A stretch of 64,000 nucleotides of DNA, taken from assembly GCF_014656195.1 (NCBI RefSeq), contig NZ_BNBY01000028.1:41599-105598 (forward strand). Reading direction: 5' to 3'. Position 1 is the stretch's first letter. Every line of letters begins with the position of its first letter. Below, piece after piece: positions 36,616-45,279 of the stretch. A model generated the notes under the pieces. That model searched no databases. It saw nothing but the letters and a program-made list of their open reading frames with translations, and was not told where the DNA came from. The position numbers and the translations under genes were made by a program. The DNA is from Kitasatospora xanthocidica. Lineage in GTDB: Bacteria; Actinomycetota; Actinomycetes; Streptomycetales; Streptomycetaceae.

Positions 36616-39219
36616 CTACAGCCGCGGGTCGACCGGCTCGGACTCCAGCGCCAGCACCGCGAACACCGGTTCGTGCACCCGCCACAGCGGCTCCCCGGCC
36701 GCCAGCCGGTCCAGCGCCTCCAGCCCCAGCGCGTACTCGCGCAGCGCCAGTGAGCGCTTGTGGCCCAGCGAGCGCTGACGCAGCCGGTCCAGGTGCTCGG
36801 TGTAGTCCGGGCCGTAGATGATCCGCAGGTACTCCCGCCCCCGCACCTTCATCCCCGGCTGCACCAGTCCGCCCGGACGGCCCTCACCACGCGTGGTCCG
36901 CACCAGCGAGGCCAGCGGCTTGACCACCATGCCCTCGCCGCCCGCACCGGTCAGCTCCTCCCACCAGGCGGTGGCGGCCGCCGTCGAGGCCTCGTCCTCG
37001 GTGTCCACCAGGACCCGGCCGGTGCGGTGCAGCACCGGCTCCTCCCCGTCGTCGGCCGCCACCAGGCGGTCGATCCAGGCCAGGTGCTCGTCGTGCGGAC
37101 GCACCGCCAGGTTCGCCCCCTCGGCGGCCAGCAGCTGGAACGGCGCCAGCCGGATGCCCGACAGGCCCTCGGTCGGCCAGCAGTACCGCCGGTACGCCTC
37201 GGTGAACGCCCCCGCGTCGGCGGAGCGCTGCCGCTGGCGGGCGGTCAGGTCCGCGAGGTCCAGGCCGCGCCCGGCCGCCCGCTCCAGGGCGGACAGCACC
37301 TCCGGCAGGGCCGCGCCCGCCGCCGCGCCGACCGCCGCGTACTGGCGGCGCAGCAGCTCCACCGCCTTCAGCGACCACGGCATCAGCTCGGCGTCCAGCA
37401 GCAGCCAGTCGGTACCCAGCTCCTCGAACAGCCCGGCCCGCTCGGCGGCCGACCGGACCCGCCCCAGCACGGCGGCAGTCAGCCCGTCGTCGTCGAGGAA
37501 CGCCCGGCCGGTACGGGTCCAGATCGCACCCGGGCCGGCCACACCGAAGCGGCGCTCCAGCGCGGCACCGTCCCGGGCGACCAGCAGCACCGCGCGCGAG
37601 CCCATGTGCTTCTCCTCGCACACCAGGTGGCGCACGCCGTCCGCGCGGTAGGCGAGGAACGCCTCCTCCGGGTGCTCCAGGTAGCCGTCCCGGCGGGAGG
37701 TGGCGCTCGGCGCCATGGTCGGCGGCAGGTAGGCCAGCAGCCGCGGGTCCAGCGCGAAGCGGCTCATCACCTCCAGTGCGGCCGCCGCGTTCTCCTCCCG
37801 GACGGCGACCCGCCCGTGCAGGCGGGTCTCGACGATCCGGCGCCCGGCCACGTCGGCGAGGTCCAGCGGACGGCCCTCGCGCGCACCCGGCGCGTCGGTG
37901 ATCAGCGGACGCACCGGGGCGTACCACTCGCGCTCCGCCTCCACGCTCACCAGCTCGCGCTCCGGGTAGCGCAGCGCGGTCAGGCTGCCGCCGAAGACGC
38001 AGCCGGTGTCCAGGCAGAGGGTGTTGTTGACGAAGCCCGCCGTCGGCACCGGGGTGTGGCCGTAGACCACCAGCGCCCGGCCGCGGTACTCCTCCGCCCA
38101 CGGGTAGCGCACCGGCAGGCCGTACTCGTCGGTCTCGCCGGTGGTCTCCCCGTACAGCGCGTGCGAGCGGACCCGGCCCGAGTTGCGGCCGTGGTACTTC
38201 TCCGGCAGACCGGCGTGGGAGACCACCAGCGCGCCGCCGTCCAGCAGGTAGTGACTGACCAGGCCGCGCATGAACTCCCGGACCTCGGCCCGGAACTCCT
38301 CGGACTCGCCCGCCAGCTGGTCCAGCGACTCCTTCAGGCCGTGCGAGACGGTGACCTTCTTGCCGTCCATCGCCCGGCCGAGCTTGTTCTCGTGGTTGCC
38401 GGGCACGCAGATCGCGTGGCCCGCCGCGACCATGCCCATCACCAGGCGCAGCACGCCCGGGGTGTCGGGGCCGCGGTCGACCAGGTCCCCGACGAAGACG
38501 GCGGTACGGCCCGCCGGGTGCGCGGCGTCCACCGGGCGGCCCTCGGCGTCCCGGGTCAGGGAGTAGCCGAGACGGGTCAGCAGGGTCTCCAGCTCCGAAC
38601 GGCAGCCGTGGATGTCGCCCACGACGTCGAACGGACCGGTGAGGTGGCGCAGGTCGTTGTAGCGCTTCTCCGGCACGACCTCGGCCGCCGCCACCTCGGC
38701 CTCGCCGCGCAGGATGTGCACCTTGCGGAAGCCCTCGCGCTCCAGGCCGCGCAGGGAGCGGCGCAGCTCGCGGTTCTGGCGCGGGATGACATGGGCGGGC
38801 AGCTGGCGGTCCGGGCGGGACCGGTTGCGCTCGGCACACACCCCCGGCGGAACGTCCAGGACGATCGCGATCGGCAGCACGTCGTGCTCACGGGCGATCC
38901 GGACCAGCTGCCGGCGGGCCTCGGGCTGGACGTTGGTGGCGTCCACGACGGTCAGCCGGCCCGCCGCCAGGCGCTTGCCGACGATGTAGTGCAGGAGGTC
39001 GAAGGCCTCGGCGGAGGCGGACTGGTCGTTCTCGTCGTCCGCGACCAGGCCCCGGCAGAAGTCGGAGGAGACCACCTGGGTGGGCAGGAAGTGGCGGCGG
39101 GCGAAGGTGGACTTGCCCGCGCCGCTGGTGCCGATCAGGACGACGAGCGAGACGTCGGTGACGGGCAGGAGGCGGGGGGCGGTGCTCTCGGTCGTCGCGT
39201 CGACCGTGGCGTCGGTCAT
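36616..39219 (-). CDS. pnkp: Pnkp, polynucleotide kinase-phosphatase-ligase of bacterial RNA repair
   Basis: An 867-residue three-domain enzyme. The N-terminal kinase has the P-loop GTSGAGKS at 30-37. The middle metallophosphoesterase has GDIHGCRSELETLL, FVGDLVDRGPDT and CVPGNHENK. The C-terminal nucleotidyltransferase has K537 in EEKHMGSRAVLL, the adenylation site. It heals and seals broken RNA ends together with Hen1. The upstream hen1 stop and this ATG share 4 nt (ATGA), so the two are translationally coupled. The frame remains open upstream but that part overlaps hen1 and is not coding. Confidence 0.96.
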   Translation of the reverse strand: MTDATVDATTESTAPRLLPVTDVSLVVLIGTSGAGKSTFARRHFLPTQVVSSDFCRGLVADDENDQSASAEAFDLLHYIVGKRLAAGRLTVVDATNVQPEARRQLVRIAREHDVLPIAIVLDVPPGVCAERNRSRPDRQLPAHVIPRQNRELRRSLRGLEREGFRKVHILRGEAEVAAAEVVPEKRYNDLRHLTGPFDVVGDIHGCRSELETLLTRLGYSLTRDAEGRPVDAAHPAGRTAVFVGDLVDRGPDTPGVLRLVMGMVAAGHAICVPGNHENKLGRAMDGKKVTVSHGLKESLDQLAGESEEFRAEVREFMRGLVSHYLLDGGALVVSHAGLPEKYHGRNSGRVRSHALYGETTGETDEYGLPVRYPWAEEYRGRALVVYGHTPVPTAGFVNNTLCLDTGCVFGGSLTALRYPERELVSVEAEREWYAPVRPLITDAPGAREGRPLDLADVAGRRIVETRLHGRVAVREENAAAALEVMSRFALDPRLLAYLPPTMAPSATSRRDGYLEHPEEAFLAYRADGVRHLVCEEKHMGSRAVLLVARDGAALERRFGVAGPGAIWTRTGRAFLDDDGLTAAVLGRVRSAAERAGLFEELGTDWLLLDAELMPWSLKAVELLRRQYAAVGAAAGAALPEVLSALERAAGRGLDLADLTARQRQRSADAGAFTEAYRRYCWPTEGLSGIRLAPFQLLAAEGANLAVRPHDEHLAWIDRLVAADDGEEPVLHRTGRVLVDTEDEASTAAATAWWEELTGAGGEGMVVKPLASLVRTTRGEGRPGGLVQPGMKVRGREYLRIIYGPDYTEHLDRLRQRSLGHKRSLALREYALGLEALDRLAAGEPLWRVHEPVFAVLALESEPVDPRL

Positions 39220-40859
39220 CGGGGTTCGCCTCCTTCGGGCGTCGTGGTGGTGGCTGCTCCGGTGGTGGCCGGCGCGTCGACGGTGATGGGCGGCGCGTCG
39301 ACGGCAGTGGGCGGCGCGTCGACGGCAGTGGCCGGCCCGTCGACGGTGGCCGTGAACAGGGCGAGCTGGGTCGGTGCGCCGACCTCCTCGTCCTGCGGGC
39401 CGACCGGGCGCAGCACCACGGTGTAGCCGTAGGCGGCCGCGACCTTCTCGGCCCAGGCGCCGAACTCGGCGCGGGACCACTCGAAGCGGTGGTCGGCGTG
39501 CCGGACGGTGCCCGCCGGCAGGCTCTCCCAGCGGACGTTGTACTCGGCGTTCGGCGTGGTGACCACCACGGCCCGGGGCCGGGCCGCGCCGAACACGGCG
39601 TACTCCAGGGCGGGCAGCCGCGGCAGGTCCAGGTGCTCGATCACCTCGCACAGCACTGCCGCGTCGAAGCCCTTCAACCGGGCGTCGGTGTACGTCAGCG
39701 CGCCCTGCGCCAGCGTCACCCGGGCCGCCTGCCGCTCGGGCAGCCGGTCCAGGCGCAGCTTGCGGCTCGCCGCCTGCAGTGCCCGCACGGACACGTCCAC
39801 GCCGAGGATCCCGGTGAACCGGGCGTCCTTCAGCAGCTCGCCGATCAGCTCGCCCTGGCCGCAGCCGAGGTCCGCGACGCGGGCGGCCCCGGTCTCGCGG
39901 AGGGCGTCGAGGATCGCGGCACGGCGCTGCTCGGCGAGGGACGGCGGACGGGGCCGCTCGGGCTCCGCCGGCCGCTCCCCGCTCCCCTGAGTGCCCTCCT
40001 CCTCGGGCCGGGCGCCTTCCTCCTCGGGCCGGTCGTCGACCGCGTTGTCGACCTCCTCGACCTCACGGTCGTCCGCCTCGGCGAGCCGGGCCAGTTCCAG
40101 GCGCTCCATCGCGGCCCGGGTCAGCGACCAGCGCCGGGCCAGGTAGCGACGGGTGATCAGAGCACGCTCCGGGTGGGCGGCCAGCCAGCCCTCGCCGGCG
40201 GCGAGCAGCTTGTCCACCTCGTCCGGGGCGACCCAGTAGTGCTTGGCGCCGTCCAGCACCGGCAGCAGCACGTACAGCTGCTGGAGCGCGTCGGCGAGCC
40301 GCACCGCCTCGGAGACGAGCGCGATCCGCACGTACCGGGAGTCGCCCCACTCCGGGAACGACTCGTCCAGCGGGATCGCCACGGCCTCGACCCGCCAGCC
40401 CAGCGGCTCGAACAGCCGGGCCACCATCGCCGGGCCGCCGCCCTCGCCCGCGCCGTTCGCGGGCACGGCGGGCAGCTCGATCCGCAGCGGACGCGCCCGC
40501 CCCGGCAGTTCGGGACGGGCCGGGCAGGCGCCCTTCATCGCGGACCGGAACACCGTCCGCAGCGCCACCGCGAGGAGCGAGGACGCGGCGTACGGGCGGT
40601 CGTTGACGTACTGGGCGAGCGCGAAGTCGGGCGAGCCGCCGCGCCCCCTGCCGTCGCCCCGGCCCTTGCGGACCAGTGCGACCGGGTCGATGTCCAGCAG
40701 CAGCGCCGCCGTGCAGACCTCGTCCCCCGCCTCGGGGTAGAAGACGTGGGCCTCACCGTGCGACGTCGTGAAGCGCTGGACCTTGCCGGGATGCTTGTGC
40801 AGCAGGAACCCGAGATCCGTGGCCGGGTCCTCGGCGCTGCCGGTGGTGGAGATCGACAT
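39216..40859 (-). CDS. hen1: Hen1, 3'-terminal RNA ribose 2'-O-methyltransferase
   Basis: A 547-residue protein. The N-terminal half (about 1-240) is the Hen1-specific domain that binds Pnkp and supports ligation; an acidic linker follows (EEEGARPEEEGTQG). The C-terminal methyltransferase has the SAM loop VADLGCGQGELIGELL, and the metal-binding E405-V-I-E408-H409 with a second His at 457 (ADHRFEW). It methylates the 2'-OH at the break before sealing, protecting the repaired site from re-cutting. The last 50 residues are a degenerate VDAPPTA repeat. ATG at 40859; an in-frame GTG 6 nt upstream is possible. Confidence 0.95.
   Translation of the reverse strand: MSISTTGSAEDPATDLGFLLHKHPGKVQRFTTSHGEAHVFYPEAGDEVCTAALLLDIDPVALVRKGRGDGRGRGGSPDFALAQYVNDRPYAASSLLAVALRTVFRSAMKGACPARPELPGRARPLRIELPAVPANGAGEGGGPAMVARLFEPLGWRVEAVAIPLDESFPEWGDSRYVRIALVSEAVRLADALQQLYVLLPVLDGAKHYWVAPDEVDKLLAAGEGWLAAHPERALITRRYLARRWSLTRAAMERLELARLAEADDREVEEVDNAVDDRPEEEGARPEEEGTQGSGERPAEPERPRPPSLAEQRRAAILDALRETGAARVADLGCGQGELIGELLKDARFTGILGVDVSVRALQAASRKLRLDRLPERQAARVTLAQGALTYTDARLKGFDAAVLCEVIEHLDLPRLPALEYAVFGAARPRAVVVTTPNAEYNVRWESLPAGTVRHADHRFEWSRAEFGAWAEKVAAAYGYTVVLRPVGPQDEEVGAPTQLALFTATVDGPATAVDAPPTAVDAPPITVDAPATTGAATTTTPEGGEPR
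39267..39350. repeat. 21-bp tandem repeat in the hen1 3' end
   Basis: Four copies of a 21-bp unit near GGGCGGCGCGTCGACGGCAG encode the AVDAPPT heptads at the Hen1 C-terminus. Each copy contains GTCGAC. Being a multiple of three, copy number changes would keep the frame and the coupling to pnkp. Confidence 0.85.
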
Positions 40860-40941
40860 GAACACCCGCCGAAGTATTGCTCAGCGAAACGGCGCTGAGC
40901 ACGGGGTTTTCCCGCCCGGGGCCCCGAGGCCGGGAAGTCCG

Positions 40942-41009
40942 CCGGGCAGGTCCGGACGGTGGGCGGGCCCGGACGCCGGGCAGGTCCGGACGGCGGGCGG
41001 GTCCGGACG
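40942..41009. repeat. 34-bp tandem duplication between hen1 and dapD
   Basis: Two adjacent 34-bp copies differing at two positions. Each contains GTCCGGAC palindrome-like cores about 17 bp apart. It lies in the divergent promoter region, ending 35 nt before the dapD -10 hexamer. Confidence 0.8.
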
Positions 41010-41043
41010 GTGGGCGTGTTCGGCACCGGGGCCCCGCATTGGT

Positions 41044-41049
41044 TAACGT
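41044..41049 (+). promoter_or_regulatory. Likely -10 hexamer of leaderless dapD promoter
   Basis: TAACGT ends 7 nt before the dapD GTG, with no Shine-Dalgarno in between. The ATPase gene at 48228 has the identical hexamer at the identical distance. Confidence 0.6.
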
Positions 41050-41056
41050 GCACGAT

Positions 41057-42061
41057 GTGACTGCTGAATCCACCTCGCTCGAATCCACCTCCCCGGCGAA
41101 CGGCGCCGTGGCCACCGGCCTGGCCACCATCGCCGCCGACGGCACCGTCCTCGACACGTGGTACCCCACCCCCGTTCTGGCCGCCGAGCCCGGCCCGGCC
41201 GGCACCGTCCGCCTGACCGCCGAGCAGGCCGAGGCCGAGCTCGGCACCGGCGCGGCCGAGGCGCTGCGCGCCGACGCGCGCCGCGGCGTCGAGGTGGTCG
41301 CCGTGCGCACCACCATCGCCTCGCTGGACGAGAAGCCGCTCGACACGCACGACGTGTACCTGCGCCTGCACCTGCTCAGCCACCGCCTGGTCAAGCCGCA
41401 CGGCCTGAACCTGGACGGCATCTTCGGCCTGCTGGCCAACGTCGCGTGGACCAGCATCGGCCCCGTCCCGGTGGACAAGGTCGAGCAGGCCCGCCTCGCG
41501 GTGCGCGCCCAGGGCGGCCAGCTGGCCGTGTTCGGGATCGACAAGTTCCCGCGGATGACCGACTACGTCGCCCCGACCGGTGTGCGCATCGCCCACGCCG
41601 ACCGCGTCCGGCTGGGCGCGCACCTGGCCGTCGGCACCACCGTGATGCACGAGGGCTTCGTCAACTTCAACGCCGGCACGCTGGGCACCTCCATGGTCGA
41701 GGGCCGGATCAGCGCGGGCGTCGTCGTCGGCGACCACAGCGACATCGGCGGCGGCGCCTCGATCATGGGCACCCTGTCGGGTGGCGGCAAGCAGGTCGTC
41801 TCGGTCGGCGAGCGCTGCCTGCTCGGTGCCAACGCGGGCATCGGCATCTCGCTCGGCAGCGACTGCGTGGTCGAGGCCGGCCTGTACGTCACCGCCGGCA
41901 CCCGGGTCACCACCCCGGACGGCACGGTGGCCAAGGCCGTCGAGCTGTCCGGCCAGGACAACCTGCTGTTCCGCCGCAACTCGCAGACCGGCGCGGTCGA
42001 GGTCATCGCCCGCTCCGGCTCCTGGGGCGGCCTGAACGCGGACCTGCACGCCCACAACTGA
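41057..42061 (+). CDS. dapD: 2,3,4,5-tetrahydropyridine-2,6-dicarboxylate N-succinyltransferase
   Basis: A 334-residue left-handed beta-helix acyltransferase of the actinobacterial DapD type, in the succinylase branch of lysine/diaminopimelate synthesis. Hexapeptide-repeat strands are visible from about residue 180 (VRIAHADRVRLGAHLAVGTTVMHEGFVNFNAG, then VVVGDHSDIGGGASIMGTLSGGGKQVVSVGERCLLGANAGIGI). GTG at 41057 was chosen for its leaderless promoter spacing and because homology begins soon after. Divergent from hen1-pnkp and followed by a hairpin. Confidence 0.95.
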   Translation: MTAESTSLESTSPANGAVATGLATIAADGTVLDTWYPTPVLAAEPGPAGTVRLTAEQAEAELGTGAAEALRADARRGVEVVAVRTTIASLDEKPLDTHDVYLRLHLLSHRLVKPHGLNLDGIFGLLANVAWTSIGPVPVDKVEQARLAVRAQGGQLAVFGIDKFPRMTDYVAPTGVRIAHADRVRLGAHLAVGTTVMHEGFVNFNAGTLGTSMVEGRISAGVVVGDHSDIGGGASIMGTLSGGGKQVVSVGERCLLGANAGIGISLGSDCVVEAGLYVTAGTRVTTPDGTVAKAVELSGQDNLLFRRNSQTGAVEVIARSGSWGGLNADLHAHN

Positions 42062-42080
42062 CGTACGGGCCACGACGGTC

Positions 42081-42110
42081 GGGGTCCGGCGCCGGGTGGC
42101 GCCGGGCCCC
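42081..42110 (+). terminator. Terminator after dapD
   Basis: GGGGTCCGGCGCC / GGCGCCGGGCCCC with loop GGGT and one wobble pair, 20 nt past the dapD stop. Confidence 0.8.
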
Positions 42111-42232
42111 GCTCGCGTCGTCGGACGTCGTCAGGCGCCCGCGGGGCGCCGAGGCTCGCCCGGCCCGGCACCCGCGCCACCCGCCGCGCGTCACGCGCAG
42201 CAACCGGGCGACGAGCGGCTCCCCGCGGTGCC

Positions 42233-42541
42233 TCACACCCCACGGGGCTTGCGGTGGCGCCCCGGTGGCTTGGTCGGCCGCGGCGCCCGGTACCCGGGGC
42301 GCCGCAGGCCGTCGCCTTCGACGCCGTGCAGGATCCGCTGGGCGGCCGCGTAGTCCTCGGCCACCGTCTCCGGCAGCCACTGGTAGCCGTCCCAGCGCAC
42401 GATCAGCCGCGGCTCGCCCGGCGCCACGTGGGCACCGCCCGGCCGTCCGTCCGCGAGCCGGACGGCCCGCAACTGCCCTACCGGCCGCAGCCGTTGCTCC
42501 CGCCTGGCCGCCCACGACGCCAGCGGTTCCTCCTCGTCCAT
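42233..42541 (-). CDS. DUF6087 family protein
   Basis: A 102-residue basic protein beginning MDEEEPLASWAARREQRLRPVGQLRAVRL, with APGEPRLIVRWDGYQWLPETVAEDYAAAQRIL in the middle. This matches the DUF6087 family of short streptomycete proteins; the role is unknown. The RWDGxQW motif resembles small beta-hairpin modules near ribosomal or regulatory proteins but no specific link is known. ATG at 42541. Confidence 0.75.
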   Translation of the reverse strand: MDEEEPLASWAARREQRLRPVGQLRAVRLADGRPGGAHVAPGEPRLIVRWDGYQWLPETVAEDYAAAQRILHGVEGDGLRRPGYRAPRPTKPPGRHRKPRGV

Positions 42542-42670
42542 CGCCCCAGTCTGGCGTCCGGGAGCCGTCTGCCGACACCCGCGTCACTCGACCGGGCGAC
42601 GGGCGGTACGGCCCCTCCGCACGCTCGGCGCCCCTCTGGTCCCTCCTGTTCACCGCTGTTCACTCCCGTC

Positions 42671-44830
42671 TCACGAGCTCCTGAGGACCACCAGCCGCTG
42701 GGTCGCCCTGGTCATCGCGACGTAGCGGTCGACGGCGCCCTCCACGCCCCCGCCGAACGCCTCCGGATCGACCAGGACGACCAGGTCGAACTCCAGCCCC
42801 TTCGACAGTTCCGGGGTCAGCGACCGCACCCGCGGCCGGGCCCGGAAGTCGGGGGCGCCGATCACACAGGCGACACCCTCGGCGTGCTCGGCGAGCCAGC
42901 CGTCCAGGACCGCGTCCAGCTCCGACACCGCCCCGTGCACCACGGGGATGCCGCTGCTGCGGACGGAGGTCGGCACGTTGGCGTCCGGCAGGGCGGCCCG
43001 GATGGCGGGCTCGGCCTCGGCCATGACCTCCTCCGGCGTCCGGTAGTTGATGCTCAGCGAGGCCACCGTGGCGCGGTCGAGCCCGATCCGCTCCAGCCGC
43101 TCCAGCCACGACTCCGTGAAGCCGTGCCTGGCCTGCGCGCGGTCCCCGACGATGGTGAAGCTCCGGGACGGGCAGCGCAGCAGCAGCATCTGCCACTCCG
43201 CGTCGGTCAGCTCCTGGGCCTCGTCCACCACGACGTGCGCGAACGGGCCGGCCAGCGGCTCCGGATCGGCGACGGGCAGGGCGGTCTCGTCCACCAGGCT
43301 GTCCTGGAGGTCCCGCCCGCGCAGCATCGTCACCGCGCCCTCGCCGTCGTCGTCGGCCTGGAGCAGGTCACCGATGACGTCGGCCATGCGGGCCCGCTCG
43401 GCCGCGACCGCGGCCTCGCGCCGGCGCTGCCGCCGCGCCGCCTCCGGATCGCCGAGCCGCTGCCGGGCGGCGTCCAGGAGCGGCAGGTCGGACACCGTCC
43501 AGGCCTGGGGCGCCTCCTTGCGCTGCAGCTTGCGGACCTCCTCGGGGTCGAGCCAGGGAGCGCACATCCGCAGGTAGGCGGGCACCGACCAGAGGTCGCC
43601 GACCAGGTCGGCCGCTTCGAGCAGCGGCCACGCGCGGTTGAGGGTCTCCACCAGCTCGCGGTCCTGCCGCAGCGAGCGGCGGAACAGCTCGGGCGACACC
43701 TCCTCCTCGTCCTCGCCCAGCTTGTCCAGCAGGATCGTGGTGAGCTCCTCCCAGATCTGCTCGCGCGCCTCGTTGTGCGGGGTGCCCGGGTCCGGCGCGG
43801 CGAAGGCGTCGGCCCAGTCGTCGGCGCTCAGCCAGAGGTCGGACCAGTGGGTCGTGACCGCCATGCCCTCCGTGGGCGGCTCCTCGTAGAAGCGGACGGC
43901 CTTCTCGATCGCCTTCACCATGTCGACCGTGGACTTCAGCCGGGCCACCTCCGGATCGGCCTCGGCCCCCGCCTTCGTCCCTTCCGCGACCAGGTCCCGC
44001 ACGGTGCAGGTCCGCACGCCCTCCTCGCCGAGGCTGGGCAGGACGTCGGCGACGTACGACAGGTACGGCTGGTGCGGGCCGACGAACAGCACACCGCCCC
44101 GCCGGTGGCCGAGGCGCGGGTCGGAGTAGAGCAGGTACGCGGAACGGTGCAGCGCGACGACGGTCTTGCCGGTGCCCGGACCGCCGTCGACCACCAGGGC
44201 GCCCCGGGAGCCGGCCCGGATGACGGCGTCCTGGTCGGCCTGGATGGTGGCCAGCACGTCCCGCATCCGGGCCGAGCGGTTGCCGCCGAGGCTCGCGATG
44301 AAGGCGGACTGGTCGTCCAGGGCGGCGTGCCCCTCCAGGGCCTCGGTGGTGAACACCTCGTCCCAGTAGTCGCCGATCCGGCCACCGGTCCAGCGGTACC
44401 GACGGCGGCTCACCAGCCCCATCGGATCTGCGTGCGTCGCCGCGAAGAAGGGCTCGGCCGCGGGCGAGCGCCAGTCCACCAGCAGCCGGCGCCCCTCGCT
44501 GTCGGTGAGGCCGAGCCGCCCGATGTACACCGGCTCCACGTCGTCCGCGCGAACGACGTGGCCGAGACAGAGGTCCAGGCCGAAGCGGCGCAGCGCCCGC
44601 AGGCGACCGGTCAGCCTGTGGACCTCGATGTCCCGGTCCATCGCCTCCCGGCCCTTGCCGCCCGGTGCCCGGCGCACGGCGTCGAGGCGGTCGGACAGCT
44701 CGGCGATCGTCGCTTCGAGGCTCTCCGCGATGGCCGCGAAGTGCCGCTCGTCGTCGCCGATCAGTGCCGGGTCGGCCTTGGCGGCGAGGCGGTCGGGAAG
44801 GTCGAACGCGCTGGTGGTCAGGGGGGTCAT
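42671..44830 (-). CDS. helR: HelD/HelR-type RNA polymerase-recycling helicase, probable rifamycin resistance factor
   Basis: A 719-residue superfamily-1 ATPase. A helical, coiled-coil-like N-terminus (about 1-60) precedes the ATPase core: Walker A GGPGTGKT at 216-223, DEAQELTDAEW (Walker B), GDRAQ, SINYRTPEEVM and VAMTRATQRLVVL. HelD proteins push RNA polymerase off DNA; the actinomycete HelR subgroup also displaces rifamycins. Naming it HelR rests on the rifamycin-associated element 43 nt upstream of its start, the hallmark of rifamycin-inducible resistance genes. ATG at 44830 with GGAG 8 nt upstream. No rph, arr or rox gene is nearby. Confidence 0.85.
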   Translation of the reverse strand: MTPLTTSAFDLPDRLAAKADPALIGDDERHFAAIAESLEATIAELSDRLDAVRRAPGGKGREAMDRDIEVHRLTGRLRALRRFGLDLCLGHVVRADDVEPVYIGRLGLTDSEGRRLLVDWRSPAAEPFFAATHADPMGLVSRRRYRWTGGRIGDYWDEVFTTEALEGHAALDDQSAFIASLGGNRSARMRDVLATIQADQDAVIRAGSRGALVVDGGPGTGKTVVALHRSAYLLYSDPRLGHRRGGVLFVGPHQPYLSYVADVLPSLGEEGVRTCTVRDLVAEGTKAGAEADPEVARLKSTVDMVKAIEKAVRFYEEPPTEGMAVTTHWSDLWLSADDWADAFAAPDPGTPHNEAREQIWEELTTILLDKLGEDEEEVSPELFRRSLRQDRELVETLNRAWPLLEAADLVGDLWSVPAYLRMCAPWLDPEEVRKLQRKEAPQAWTVSDLPLLDAARQRLGDPEAARRQRRREAAVAAERARMADVIGDLLQADDDGEGAVTMLRGRDLQDSLVDETALPVADPEPLAGPFAHVVVDEAQELTDAEWQMLLLRCPSRSFTIVGDRAQARHGFTESWLERLERIGLDRATVASLSINYRTPEEVMAEAEPAIRAALPDANVPTSVRSSGIPVVHGAVSELDAVLDGWLAEHAEGVACVIGAPDFRARPRVRSLTPELSKGLEFDLVVLVDPEAFGGGVEGAVDRYVAMTRATQRLVVLRSS

Positions 44831-44872
44831 GGCATCAACTCCGATCTGAGGCCTGCGATTGTGCGCCACCAC

Positions 44873-44895
44873 GGGGGCCTTGCCGCAAGACCCCC
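44873..44895 (-). promoter_or_regulatory. Rifamycin-associated element (RAE)
   Basis: On the minus strand the core GGGTCTTGCGGCAAGGCCC differs at one position from the RAE consensus as I remember it (GGGGCTTGCGGCAAGGCCC), and G/C arms extend it by 2 nt on each side. It lies 43 nt upstream of the helicase ATG. RAEs mediate induction by rifamycins. Confidence 0.85.
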
Positions 44896-45030
44896 CTTGC
44901 GCTATACCTTGAGAGTGGCAAGGGGTGGGTGTTCCCCCTTCGCCGCCTTCCTCCACCTCCGTTCTTCCTCATCGTTGAGTCGTGGCGCGCTGCGCCGGGG
45001 CGTGCGGTCCGCGTGCCCTGTGCCTCCGGG

Positions 45031-45110
45031 CCGCACCGCACCGCACCGCACCGCACCGCACCGCACCGCACCGCACCGCACCGCACCGCACCGCACCGCA
45101 CCGCACCGCA
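45031..45110. repeat. (CCGCA)16 pentanucleotide microsatellite
   Basis: Sixteen perfect uninterrupted copies of CCGCA in the non-coding gap upstream of helR. Such a long perfect tract is rare in an actinomycete chromosome. The whole gap 44831-45279 (449 nt) otherwise holds the RAE, a TATAGC/TTGCCA promoter-like stretch near 44900-44925, and no gene. Confidence 0.97.
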
Positions 45111-45279
45111 CCGGGCCACCGCCTAGCCCAGGCCACGGCGCGGCGGCAACCCGGGCTCACCCGGGAGGCTTACGGCGTACCGGAGTCGGACCGCATCGGG
45201 TGGTGCCCGGTGACCCGCCACCGGCGCGGTTCGTTGGTCGCTGCGGCACACCGCACCACCGATCCGAAGAGGTCCCGCC

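Noticed and set aside
36616..39651. Longer Pnkp starting near 39651
   Set aside because: The extra part overlaps the well-supported hen1 frame; the ATG at 39219 overlaps the hen1 stop in the normal coupled way.
45031..45110. CRISPR array
   Set aside because: Units are 5 bp without spacers; no cas genes.
44835..45160. Frames encoding (RCGAV)n or (PHRTA)n through the CCGCA tract
   Set aside because: Created by the pentanucleotide repeat being open in several frames; no ribosome site or conserved sequence.
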